Shown here piece after piece: positions 5,975-12,355 of a DNA stretch of 29,251 nt. The position numbers were made by a program, and so were the translations under genes. The first letter of the stretch is position 1. Each line of letters opens with the position of its first letter. The DNA is from a virus, in the IMG/VR virus record IMGVR_UViG_3300034356_001151, positions 1-29,251 of that record; one strand, given 5' to 3'. Under the pieces are notes generated by a model that searched no databases, was not told the DNA's origin, and worked only from the letters and a program-made list of their open reading frames with translations.

Positions 5975-6313
5975 TTAAAAGTATTCTGCGTCTGATTCCA
6001 GCAGGTCTTTTGTAAAGTCATCATTTAGTAGCCACCAGCCACCATGCCCAAAGATAGGCACTTCGAGTGGGTTCTCATGGTTTCTCAGCTTCCAGCCCAG
6101 CTTGCGACCCAGCTCGGCAAACTCGGCGTTGGACTCTAGCCTTGAGTTGGCATCGGCACATAAGGGGACGATGTTGCTTGGCACATCTCTAGCTGAGCTG
6201 CCACCCATGCCTCTGTTTTGCCGGTGGTGAGGAATAAGGTCATCGCCTTGGGAGCCACAATGCCAACAGCCCAAGTCACGCTCTAAGTATTTCTGGAATT
6301 GTTTTTTAGTCAT
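5975..6313 (-). CDS. HNH endonuclease-like protein, 112 aa
   Basis: The core shows a zinc-type CWHC pair, then DDLIPHHRQNRGMGG, a spacer and NIVPLCADANSRLESN. This matches the HNH layout: His-His in strand one, Asn-x-x-x-L-C in the middle and a final polar segment where HNH proteins carry the third histidine. Here that last position reads N or S, so catalytic completeness is uncertain. The C-terminus (GWKLRNHENPLEVPIF) is typical of small phage HNH proteins near replication genes. It overlaps the previous gene by 8 nt. A nicking or packaging-related nuclease role is inferred. Confidence 0.7.
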   Translation of the reverse strand: MTKKQFQKYLERDLGCWHCGSQGDDLIPHHRQNRGMGGSSARDVPSNIVPLCADANSRLESNAEFAELGRKLGWKLRNHENPLEVPIFGHGGWWLLNDDFTKDLLESDAEYF

Positions 6314-6530
6314 CGAACGGATCGTAAATCTTGGCTGGCATCTCTCCAGGTTGAAAGCCTAAAGCGATTGTGGTTTCTGACACGCCACCATTGACAGCTT
6401 CAACGATGTCGGAGTTGTCGGTGTTGTCGGTTTGACAGGTGTGATTACGCCGCCACTCACGAACAAGCGTGGCTGGCTTGGGTTCGTCTGTCTTGAATTT
6501 TGCCCCACATGAGCAGGTTTCCGCTATCAC
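6306..6530 (-). CDS. Small zinc-ribbon-like protein, 74 aa
   Basis: The start is GTG 6528-6530. The N-terminus has CSCGAKF, and a later HTC gives a possible Cys3-His or Cys4-type knuckle (residues about 6-32). The sequence ATLVREWRRNHTC between them is a form I associate with short zinc-finger proteins in actinophages. The C-terminus is acidic (KIYDPFDD). The ribosome binding site is weak. It overlaps the HNH gene by 8 nt. No enzymatic role is suggested. Confidence 0.6.
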   Translation of the reverse strand: MIAETCSCGAKFKTDEPKPATLVREWRRNHTCQTDNTDNSDIVEAVNGGVSETTIALGFQPGEMPAKIYDPFDD

Positions 6531-6546
6531 TCGATAAGGCTACCAG

Positions 6547-6885
6547 CTAGGCATGCCGCCATTGGAGTTCGACATTCTTGCTCATTACAGCCATCATGGT
6601 TGCTTGGTCTGACAGGGTTTTCATCTTGGTCTTGATGCGGTTGTATTCAGCCCTTGCTAGGTCAGCCTTGAGCTTTTCCTCTACTGCTTGCAACTTAGCC
6701 ACAGCTTGTCGGTCTGCCACAGTCCCAGAGTTGTTTATGAAGGCTAGTGAAATAGCCCTGTCATAAGCCGAGTCTGCATCTGCCAGCTTGCACTCAGCAT
6801 CGTAGAGAGCGTTAGCTCCCTTGTCCATCTCTTTCGTCAGCCTTTGTAGTTCCTCGACTATGTGGCCTGGTGTAATAATGTCCAT
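6547..6885 (-). CDS. Coiled-coil hypothetical protein, 112 aa
   Basis: The product is almost wholly helical: HIVEELQRLTKEMDKGANAL, LADADSAYDRAISLAF, then AVAKLQAVEEKLKADLARAE and RIKTKMKTLSDQATMM. Heptad-like spacing suggests a long coiled coil. It lies in the recombination region, next to the annealing protein gene. ATG 6885 has only a distant GAGAGAGG, about 17 nt upstream. Similar coiled-coil proteins accompany recombinases in other phages, but I cannot give a specific function. Confidence 0.65.
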   Translation of the reverse strand: MDIITPGHIVEELQRLTKEMDKGANALYDAECKLADADSAYDRAISLAFINNSGTVADRQAVAKLQAVEEKLKADLARAEYNRIKTKMKTLSDQATMMAVMSKNVELQWRHA

Positions 6886-7027
6886 TTTTTAGTCTTGTTG
6901 CCCTCTCTCTTTGTACTTGCCAAATGTTGCTTACTAGGTCAAACTCATTTAGCATAAATTGTTCTTGTAGGCACTCTTGAGTTTCAAGAATCGCTGCTAT
7001 CAGAATCCTCTTTGCTTGTGAGTCCAT
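6812..7027 (-). CDS. Possible small overlapping gene, 71 aa
   Basis: ATG 7025-7027 has AAGG nine bases upstream. The first 46 residues (AKRILIAAILETQECLQEQF, NEFDLVSNIWQVQRERATRL) look like a genuine small helical protein filling the 98-nt gap between neighbours. The last 25 residues overlap the 112-aa gene by 74 nt and look unstructured. The start also overlaps the annealing protein by 44 nt. These overlaps are larger than normal here, so the call is tentative. Confidence 0.4.
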   Translation of the reverse strand: MDSQAKRILIAAILETQECLQEQFMLNEFDLVSNIWQVQRERATRLKNGHYYTRPHSRGTTKADERDGQGS

Positions 7028-7505
7028 TAGCTATTGCCTTGATCTTGTCGAGAGTTGCGGTTGATGCTCCACCTGTTTTGGCTTCGCTATACAACAATCG
7101 TAAACCCTCGATGTCACTCCCTAAAGCGTCAGCCATTGAGAGCCAGTCTTTAGCAGTTGCTTTTGTATATGTTGCAACCTTGTTCATCTCCTCTCGGCTT
7201 GGTCTTTTTCCTTTAGGACTAAACTCACCACCGAGTGCCGAGATTGCTCTACCCAAAGCTGAGGTCGCACAGTTCTCGACATGACTAATTTTGTTTACAG
7301 GTGAAGTGCCAATGCGTTCCTCGGCAAAGTCAACTGTGGTTGGGTGCTTGTCGTTCTTATCTGTCCAGACCGAAGCCTTGATGATGACTTGATTGTCTGT
7401 CTGACTAACAATGTCAAGCTTGAACCGACCTGCCGGAAACCTTTTCCAAAATAAGTCAATGCGTTCTTGAACAGTTTGATATTCATTGAGGTTGAAGTGT
7501 GCCAT
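6984..7505 (-). CDS. Putative single-strand annealing protein (ERF/Rad52-like), 173 aa
   Basis: The start ATG 7503-7505 directly follows the exonuclease stop (TAA ATG), with GAAAGGG upstream. The protein opens YQTVQERIDLFWKRFPAGRF, has a beta-rich middle, then HVENCATSALGRAISALGGE and GKRPSREEM. The 'NKxSHxENCxTSAxGRAxxxLG' block is shared by actinophage proteins often described as ERF- or Sak-type annealing proteins. The C-terminal third is low-complexity (SKEDSDSSDS). Partnership with the adjacent YqaJ exonuclease fits an exonuclease/annealase recombination pair. Function is inferred from context and that motif; residue-level catalysis is not expected. Confidence 0.6.
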   Translation of the reverse strand: MAHFNLNEYQTVQERIDLFWKRFPAGRFKLDIVSQTDNQVIIKASVWTDKNDKHPTTVDFAEERIGTSPVNKISHVENCATSALGRAISALGGEFSPKGKRPSREEMNKVATYTKATAKDWLSMADALGSDIEGLRLLYSEAKTGGASTATLDKIKAIANGLTSKEDSDSSDS

Positions 7506-8396
7506 TTACTTTGCCCTTTCGTGATGTAGGTAGGGTGCGCCACCAGCTCTTGATCTAAGGCTGAGCAGATGCTCTCCGTAGATTAGACCTCGCTTTGCCC
7601 CATCCATTGCTTGTATAACTCTAGCCTTTAGCTCTGTCATTTTGGCGTTAGCCTTCTCAGCGTCTGTGACCGAGTTGATGTAGTGCATACCCAAGTCATC
7701 AAGGTCAACCTCGCTGTCTGAGATACCAGGCGATAAGGCTCTAACTGTTTCTAGTGTCGAGTTGCTCCCATCCCAGTAAGGCATTTTCATATCTAGGCAA
7801 GCCTGACGGAATCTCACAGCAGCATCCCAAAGTGTTTCAGCCTCGAACTCATCCCACTCGATGTCAAACTCCATGTAACTTGACCCTGCCAGTGCAACTA
7901 ACTTAGCTTGCTTGATACCGAATACTCTCATGTACCAAAGCACCTGCGCTCGGTAAGCCTGTGGAACACCAGTCCAGTAATCCCTAGAGAACTTGACCTC
8001 GACAATCCCCCACTCACCATCAGCGGTTTTGTAAAGTCCATCAGGGTTAGACCTAGCCCAAGGGTTTTCTTTGTTTGCCCATGTTCCTGTTTCGTAGATT
8101 TCTAGTTCAGGATGTTCGTCAGCGAACAAGTCGAGTATCGGTGCTTCAAGTTTTGTACCGAGCTTCATACTCATATTGGGTGTTACTTCGTCAGGTATCT
8201 GTCCTGTCTTTTTAGCCCACTTGGTAATTGCTGATTCCCAAGCACTTAGTCCGGTAATAGCTGCGATGTCTGAGCCACCGACTGCACCTGGCTCGTTGCG
8301 TAGATCGTGCCACTCTTGACTGCCGTTGGCAAAGTCACCGAGTAGGACTGCATCAAACAACTCGTTAGTTTCGGCTGGTAATTTATTTACTGGCAA
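7506..8396 (-). CDS. YqaJ/lambda-exonuclease-family recombination nuclease, 296 aa
   Basis: The YqaJ signature is clear: GSQEWHDLRNEPGAVGGSDI, AAITGLSAWESAITKWAKKT, SMKLGTKLEAPILDLFADE, then NPDGLYK and EWGIVEVKFSR. The Asp of NPDGL, the Glu of VEVK and its Lys form the PD-(D/E)XK metal-binding core. It should resect double-stranded ends 5' to 3' to feed the adjacent annealing protein. I prefer TTG 8394-8396, which has AGAGGGAAAC upstream. A GTG at 8427-8429 would add 11 residues but lies inside a 12-bp hairpin. The gene diverges from whiB. Confidence 0.88.
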   Translation of the reverse strand: MPVNKLPAETNELFDAVLLGDFANGSQEWHDLRNEPGAVGGSDIAAITGLSAWESAITKWAKKTGQIPDEVTPNMSMKLGTKLEAPILDLFADEHPELEIYETGTWANKENPWARSNPDGLYKTADGEWGIVEVKFSRDYWTGVPQAYRAQVLWYMRVFGIKQAKLVALAGSSYMEFDIEWDEFEAETLWDAAVRFRQACLDMKMPYWDGSNSTLETVRALSPGISDSEVDLDDLGMHYINSVTDAEKANAKMTELKARVIQAMDGAKRGLIYGEHLLSLRSRAGGAPYLHHERAK

Positions 8397-8419
8397 GGTT
8401 TCCCTCTCTTTTCCTTGTC

Positions 8420-8454
8420 GCAAGGCCACGCTAACTCTCTCGGCGTGGCTTTGC
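8420..8454. promoter_or_regulatory. 12-bp hairpin between divergent exonuclease and whiB genes
   Basis: GCAAGGCCACGC (8420-8431) pairs with GCGTGGCTTTGC (8443-8454) across an 11-nt loop. The one imperfect pair is G-U on the plus strand and A-C on the minus strand. On the plus strand it is followed only by TATTTG, so it is a poor intrinsic terminator. It lies in the 5' leader of the exonuclease transcript and just upstream of the whiB -10. It may affect exonuclease start selection or block cross-transcription. Confidence 0.4.
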
Positions 8455-8486
8455 TATTTGTCGTATCTATACCCTATGGTCTAGGT
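8451..8486 (+). promoter_or_regulatory. Candidate leaderless promoter of whiB with a small dyad
   Basis: A -35-like TTGCTA (8451-8456), an 18-nt spacer and a -10 TATGGT (8475-8480) place the transcription start at or next to the A of the whiB ATG (8487), six bases downstream. Such TANNNT boxes directly before ATG mark leaderless genes in actinobacteria. An inverted repeat ATACC (8469-8473) / GGTAT (8484-8488) brackets the -10 and could be an operator, possibly autoregulatory. No start-site data exist here. Confidence 0.45.
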
Positions 8487-8756
8487 ATGACATTACGCCA
8501 GATTGAACGCAAATATATTGAGTTGCAGGAAGCAATAAGAAACAATGATGGCGTTGATTGTAGCCAAGTTCCAGAGGTCTTTTTCCCAGAGGATGAGCAT
8601 GACCCAGCAACTCGGAAGTCAATGGTGCAGGTAGCAAAAGAAGTCTGCGCTGATTGCCCTGTAAGGCTGAGGTGTCTTGACTATGCGTTATCGGCAGGGA
8701 TGCAAGGCATCTGGGGTGGAACTACTGCTGAGGAACGACAGAAGCTAAGAGCTTAG
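8487..8756 (+). CDS. whiB: WhiB-like Fe-S transcriptional regulator, 89 aa
   Basis: This is the only plus-strand gene in the window. The four cluster cysteines are Cys25, Cys54, Cys57 and Cys63 (C-x28-C-x2-C-x5-C). They are followed by the diagnostic GIWGG turn (74-78) and the basic tail TTAEERQKLRA. The N-terminus includes VFFPEDEHDPA, as in WhiB proteins. Such proteins bind host sigma factor and alter promoter choice, and they are confined to actinobacteria and their phages, so this is strong host evidence. ATG 8487 is favoured over an upstream frame start because of the -10 box six bases before it. Its stop overlaps the convergent holin stop by 3 nt, with no terminator between. Confidence 0.93.
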   Translation: MTLRQIERKYIELQEAIRNNDGVDCSQVPEVFFPEDEHDPATRKSMVQVAKEVCADCPVRLRCLDYALSAGMQGIWGGTTAEERQKLRA

Positions 8757-8941
8757 TCCTCGTTGCTTGGCACATTACGGATAGCAAGAGCTGATCCTGT
8801 AACAGTCAAGATTGCGGCAAAGACATTTAGTAGCGGTGAGGCAAGTTCCTCAGACAAGATACCGATAGCGACCAATAGTGGAACGATTGCGGCAATAACT
8901 CCGTAAATCCATTTACGAGTTTCAGGTGTTGGGTTTAGCAT
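8753..8941 (-). CDS. Two-TM holin, 62 aa
   Basis: After a short start (LNPTPETRKWIYG) come two hydrophobic segments: GVIAAIVPLLVAIGIL (residues about 13-28) and LLNVFAAILTVTGSALAI (about 36-54). The C-terminus is short and charged (RNVPSNED). The layout matches r1t-type phage holins, which permeabilise the cytoplasmic membrane and let the endolysin reach the wall. ATG 8939-8941 has AAAGG at about 7 nt; an upstream in-frame TTG (8977) is less likely. It follows the endolysin gene after 172 nt of non-coding DNA and converges on whiB. Confidence 0.75.
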   Translation of the reverse strand: MLNPTPETRKWIYGVIAAIVPLLVAIGILSEELASPLLNVFAAILTVTGSALAIRNVPSNED

Positions 8942-9032
8942 TTGTAGCCTTTCATCTTGTCTTATCAGTTTACCCAACCGAATAAACGCTATCCAGCCAG
9001 AAATTGAGGGGCTGTGGGGCTCGTAGAGGGCT

Positions 9033-9100
9033 TTACAGGGCTTAGCCTAAGTGATTCCCTTGCCAAAGCCCAAAGGCCGTCTATGAGGCTTACAGGGCTT
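9033..9100. repeat. Short direct repeats in the endolysin-holin gap
   Basis: The 11-mer TTACAGGGCTT occurs at 9033-9043 and again at 9090-9100, 57 nt apart. Related GGGCTTTA/GAGGCTTA variants surround both. They fill most of the 172-nt space between the endolysin stop and the holin start. No intrinsic terminator or promoter is obvious there. The repeats could be protein binding sites or remnants of a local duplication. Confidence 0.5.
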
Positions 9101-9113
9101 TATAGGGCAATAT

Positions 9114-9872
9114 CTATGGAAGTCTGCCCCAAGTAACCCAGCCAACCACGCCATCTACCCTGATGCCCTGCTCACGCTGAAACTGCCTGACTCTGGCATC
9201 GGTGATTGGGCCAAAGATGCCGTCAGCTTTGATACCTAGAACGCTCTGAAGGTACTTGACATTAGAGCCTGTTGATCCACGCTTCAAGAACCTAAACAGT
9301 CTTGGCTTGTTGCTGGCTGGTGGTGGGGTTGGGATAACTGGTGCGACAGGTGCGACTGCCTGAGATGCTCTCTTGTTGCACTCGGCAACGATGTAGTCAA
9401 GCTGTGAAAGAATGAATGGCCCTGGGCAAGCGGTAGCCGAATACTGCTGATGCCAAGCAATAAAGAACTCGCTCTGTACCTGAGTCTTGATGTTTTTAGC
9501 AAAGCCTCGGTTAGCTCTTGGAGAGATGCTTGCATGAAAGATAATGACATCAATCAAAGCCTCGATAGCGGCAGATGACACAGGCCAATCGCCACCGACA
9601 GATGAGTTGTCAATCTCAAAGGTCACAGCACTAGGGTCGGGCTGTCCACCTGTTGAGTAAGGTCTACGCTCAGGGTTTACGATTCCTGTTACAGCACCTG
9701 AGTTAGAGATGTGATAGGTCGGGTGAGAGTTTCTTGAGTTCTTGTTGGCAACATAGTTCAGGCCATTAGTTCCTGCCACATGGTGAATGACTACTCCGTT
9801 GATAGCTTGCCCATTACGAGAGCCACCGAATCCGTTGTCTTGTATTCCTGCAACCTTTGGATACCAGCTCAT
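9114..9872 (-). CDS. Endolysin: N-acetylmuramoyl-L-alanine amidase with PG-binding domain, 252 aa
   Basis: The N-terminal Amidase_2 domain (residues 1-165) shows the zinc-binding set: GVVIHHVAG (His30/His31), then AWHQQYSATACPG with His141 and Cys149. THYHI-type and FEIDN strands lie between. A proline-rich linker follows (173-188). The C-terminal PG_binding_1 domain (about 194-252) has the usual FLKRGSTGSNVKYLQSVLG and ADGIFGPITDARVRQFQ motifs. It should cut the amide bond between muramic acid and L-alanine at lysis. No signal peptide is seen, so holin-dependent release is expected. Its ATG overlaps the upstream stop (TAATG). Confidence 0.93.
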   Translation of the reverse strand: MSWYPKVAGIQDNGFGGSRNGQAINGVVIHHVAGTNGLNYVANKNSRNSHPTYHISNSGAVTGIVNPERRPYSTGGQPDPSAVTFEIDNSSVGGDWPVSSAAIEALIDVIIFHASISPRANRGFAKNIKTQVQSEFFIAWHQQYSATACPGPFILSQLDYIVAECNKRASQAVAPVAPVIPTPPPASNKPRLFRFLKRGSTGSNVKYLQSVLGIKADGIFGPITDARVRQFQREQGIRVDGVVGWVTWGRLP

Positions 9873-10117
9873 TATTTTCCTATCACTGTTAGTAGTAAAC
9901 CGATTATTGAAACTATTGCGGCTGTCAAGCCTGTGTAAGCGACTCGCTCAATCCAAGCAAGTCTGGCAAGGGTGAGTTCTACTTCTCTGATTCTTTCCGG
10001 CACATCGTCAAGGTGATCTAGCTTCTGCAACACCTGGATAAGAATCTGTCCATGCTCAAGTTGCTTCTTGTAGATGTCGGCTTGAGTAATCCGAACTGAA
10101 GTAGTTTCCTCAGACAT
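9872..10117 (-). CDS. One-TM holin-like or lysis accessory protein, 81 aa
   Basis: The N-terminal 55 residues form a charged helix (ADIYKKQLEHGQILIQVLQK, LDDVPERIREVELTLARLAW). A single C-terminal membrane segment follows (AYTGLTAAIVSIIGLLLTVI, about 60-79). This coiled-coil-plus-TM layout matches XhlA-type lysis proteins that sit beside endolysins. Its stop overlaps the endolysin ATG, and its own ATG overlaps the previous stop by one base, so all three are coupled. Together with the two-TM holin downstream it would form a two-protein membrane lysis system. A class III holin or an antiholin are both possible. Confidence 0.65.
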   Translation of the reverse strand: MSEETTSVRITQADIYKKQLEHGQILIQVLQKLDHLDDVPERIREVELTLARLAWIERVAYTGLTAAIVSIIGLLLTVIGK

Positions 10118-10350
10118 TAGCTTTTGAGTGCTTCGATTTCAGCTTGGGTAAGTCCTAGCTTGGTTAGCTTGGCGATGGCACTAGCCTCAGCCTTTTCTTT
10201 AGCTTCTTGTTCAGCAAGGCGTTCAGCCTCAAATGCCTCGTAAGCTAGTCGGTCAACTTCACGCTGTGCCAGCTCATCCTCGGTAAGAGGTACTTGTATG
10301 GATTCGCCTGTCGAGCAGTCCACGACAACTTTGGTTAATATTTCTGACAT
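10117..10350 (-). CDS. Hypothetical helical protein at end of tail module, 77 aa
   Basis: The N-terminus (EILTKVVVDCSTGESIQVPL) is followed by a long acidic helix (LAYEAFEAERLAEQEAKEKA). It ends with a small helical hairpin (LTKLGLTQAEIEALKS). Proteins of this pattern are common directly after fibre genes in siphophages. I suspect a fibre-associated or tail-assembly role, but no motif proves it. Its stop overlaps the next ATG by one base. The start ATG 10348-10350 lies 17 nt after the preceding gene. Confidence 0.6.
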   Translation of the reverse strand: MSEILTKVVVDCSTGESIQVPLTEDELAQREVDRLAYEAFEAERLAEQEAKEKAEASAIAKLTKLGLTQAEIEALKS

Positions 10351-10367
10351 TGTTCTATCCTATCTTG

Positions 10368-10901
10368 TTAGCTAACTGTGGCTCCGCCAGAGCCTTTGGT
10401 GATTTTATACAAAGAAGCTGTTGTGTTGACTACAAAGTTAACTGAGTTTTGCTCAAAAAGGGTAATAGAGGTAATGGCAGCAGTTCCACTTGATAGCCCA
10501 GCGTAAATCGCACGACCATAGATGTTAGTCGCATTAGTTTCAGTCACAGAATCAGAGCTATAAGACTTTGCATTAGAGCTTGTATAGTTTGGAATGTAAA
10601 TTGCTGCATTTCCAAAGGTGTTGCTTGTTGAACCAGAATGTTGAACAAACGAGAACCGAGCAAAAGTTTCACTAGAACCAGATGCACTTAGAACAGTAGA
10701 GCCATCGTCATACAACAAACGCCTTGAATAGCCAGATGTAAGTCCGTTAAATCTCAAAACTAATTGAAGTCCGTCTGATGAACCAGAACTCCTGTGAGAA
10801 AAAAGAACCATCAAATCAGTCCCATCCTGCGGTATAGAAGTGAACTCTATTGAAGCAGCAGCAGTTCCTAGTGTCTTGGTTTCTATTAGTTGCATTGTCA
10901 T
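10368..10901 (-). CDS. Tail fibre/adhesin paralogue 3, 177 aa
   Basis: This is the third and most divergent member of a tandem set. It shares LGTAAASIEFTSIPQDGTDL near the N-terminus with the two preceding genes, the LRFNGLTSGYSRR block in place of MRLNSDTAANYSYH, and a C-terminal ITSITLFEQNSVNFVVNT strand pair. Composition is Ser/Thr/Asn-rich with no helices, as in beta-sandwich adhesins. It probably helps recognise the host surface. ATG 10901 directly follows the previous stop. A second ATG at codon 3 is possible. It is the last gene of the fibre set. Confidence 0.65.
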   Translation of the reverse strand: MTMQLIETKTLGTAAASIEFTSIPQDGTDLMVLFSHRSSGSSDGLQLVLRFNGLTSGYSRRLLYDDGSTVLSASGSSETFARFSFVQHSGSTSNTFGNAAIYIPNYTSSNAKSYSSDSVTETNATNIYGRAIYAGLSSGTAAITSITLFEQNSVNFVVNTTASLYKITKGSGGATVS

Positions 10902-11393
10902 TTAGGCCACGATTCCGTAGAGAGCAAAGCTAGAACCAGTAGCAAAGTTGCCAGCAGAAACATAAATCAACATCGTGGTAATGGCTGAAGTATTAGGCCA
11001 ACGATAAGCCTGAGCCTCTACTGTGAAAGCCGAGTCAAACTCTCTTGTGTACCCTGCTCTATTAAGAATTGTTTTGTGCTTATCCGTAGCAGAGTAATCC
11101 ATAAAACTTGCGTTTAGTGTTTGCCTAGTGCTGTTCAAAGCTAAATTCCAATAACCATAAATAAAGCTGTAAGTTCCAGAACCTGAGTTTGTTGGCCCCT
11201 GCATCATTACATGAGAATAGTTAGTTCCTGTATCGCCATTTAGCCTAATTGAAAAGTTTGCGTTGCTAGTCATTTGGCCGTTGTAAACCAAAACCAAATC
11301 ACGATAAGCACCAGAGATAGAGCTAAAAGTCACAGAGCTTGCTGCTGACCCAAGCGTAATGTTGGCAAGAGGTGTGTATGTGGGCGTTGGCAT
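10902..11393 (-). CDS. Tail fibre/adhesin paralogue 2, 163 aa
   Basis: I start this gene at ATG 11391-11393, with AAGG five bases upstream, two bases after the previous stop; the longer frame from 11495 would overlap its neighbour by 100 nt. It shares ANITLGSAASSVTFSSISGA, IRLNGDTGTNYSHV and a C-terminal ITTMLIYVSAGNFATGSSFA with paralogue 1. The shared ends and a divergent centre suggest a common beta-sandwich with variable loops. A receptor-binding role is inferred from position after the tail hub. Confidence 0.68.
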   Translation of the reverse strand: MPTPTYTPLANITLGSAASSVTFSSISGAYRDLVLVYNGQMTSNANFSIRLNGDTGTNYSHVMMQGPTNSGSGTYSFIYGYWNLALNSTRQTLNASFMDYSATDKHKTILNRAGYTREFDSAFTVEAQAYRWPNTSAITTMLIYVSAGNFATGSSFALYGIVA

Positions 11394-11395
11394 TT

Positions 11396-11956
11396 TTACC
11401 TTATTCCGTAGATTGAGAATCGAGAGCCAGTCACAAAAGCAGTTCCCTGAAATGGGATTACAGTTATTGAGGATACGGAGCTGGTATTTCTCCAAGACCC
11501 TGAAACTAAACCAACAGAGTGTTCATTGGCTGAATGTCCGTAGAATGTTCTGATTGTTTTGTTTTTGCTTGTACTAAATGAGTCAAGAATGTCAGTAACA
11601 GCAGCGGTAAATGCGTTTGCCGTAAGCCCTGAATAGGCAGCATCGACAGCCATCCACATTTCATTTGTGCTTGTACCACTAGTAGAGACAACAGAGCTAC
11701 CACGAGCAAACAAAGCGTGGTATGAATAGTTTGCTGCGGTATCTGAGTTTAGCCTCATCGCTAATCTTGGGCCAGAACCGATGGTATCTCTGGTCATCGC
11801 TCGAATCTGTAAATGCTTGTAAACACCTGCGTAAGCATCTAATCCTGAAAGGGTAACAGAAGAAGCCGCCGAGCCAAGTATTGTTGTCTGTATTAGCTCG
11901 TAAGTGCCAAAGCCACCACCAGCCGAACTCAAAATCCCTAAAGGTATGAGTCCCAT
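11396..11956 (-). CDS. Tail fibre/adhesin paralogue 1, 186 aa
   Basis: The N-terminus has a glycine-rich start (LSSAGGGFGTYELIQ). It is followed by the family blocks TTILGSAASSVTLSGLDAY, LAMRLNSDTAANYSYHALFA and a C-terminal SSVSSITVIPFQGTAFVTGS. These align by eye with the next two genes, so the three are tandem paralogues. The sequence is beta-rich with no catalytic motif. ATG 11954-11956 overlaps the previous stop by one base. It is probably a receptor-binding or fibre-tip protein. Confidence 0.68.
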   Translation of the reverse strand: MGLIPLGILSSAGGGFGTYELIQTTILGSAASSVTLSGLDAYAGVYKHLQIRAMTRDTIGSGPRLAMRLNSDTAANYSYHALFARGSSVVSTSGTSTNEMWMAVDAAYSGLTANAFTAAVTDILDSFSTSKNKTIRTFYGHSANEHSVGLVSGSWRNTSSVSSITVIPFQGTAFVTGSRFSIYGIR

Positions 11957-12345
11957 TAGACAACCGTTGCGTTACCGATAACTCGATACGAGTTTGTGTC
12001 AACACACAATACAGTCACAGCATCATAGCGAGTACCGATTGCGTAAGCTGTTCCAGCAGTTCCTCGACCAGCAAGGGTGATGGCAGTTCCGCTTCGAGTG
12101 ATGATTACAGTTCCAGCACCATCTCGAATGATGTCCACACGCTCACCAGGCTGAAAGGCAGTAGCCGTTCCGATTGTGACAGTCACAGCCGAGCCAGCAG
12201 TAAAGGAAAGAAACTTGTAGCGATCATCTGTTGTAGCTGTGTAAGCCGTAACAGTAGAAGCCGTTAGGGTTGTTTCGTTAGACAGATAGAGGTTCACATC
12301 TGCGGCATCTAGTCTTGTAAAAGACTCAAATACTTTTCTTGGCAT
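11956..12345 (-). CDS. Minor tail/fibre protein, 129 aa
   Basis: The start KVFESFTRLDAADVNLYLSN is the standard opening ('F..r..LtAadVN.YL') of actinophage tail-fibre proteins. The rest is beta-rich (YKFLSFTAGSAVTVTIGT, VDIIRDGAGTVIITRSGTAI) and reads like a trimeric, repeat-type tip. ATG 12345 has AAGGAAACC upstream. It links the hub to the paralogous adhesins and may be their attachment module. Confidence 0.7.
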   Translation of the reverse strand: MPRKVFESFTRLDAADVNLYLSNETTLTASTVTAYTATTDDRYKFLSFTAGSAVTVTIGTATAFQPGERVDIIRDGAGTVIITRSGTAITLAGRGTAGTAYAIGTRYDAVTVLCVDTNSYRVIGNATVV

Positions 12346-12355
12346 GGTTTCCTTA

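Noticed and set aside
9284-9553. 89-aa minus-strand frame inside the endolysin
   Set aside because: Shadow of the amidase gene with serine/leucine-rich, unstructured translation.
10368-11956. Diversity-generating retroelement acting on the adhesin genes
   Set aside because: No reverse transcriptase, accessory protein or template repeat found in the window.
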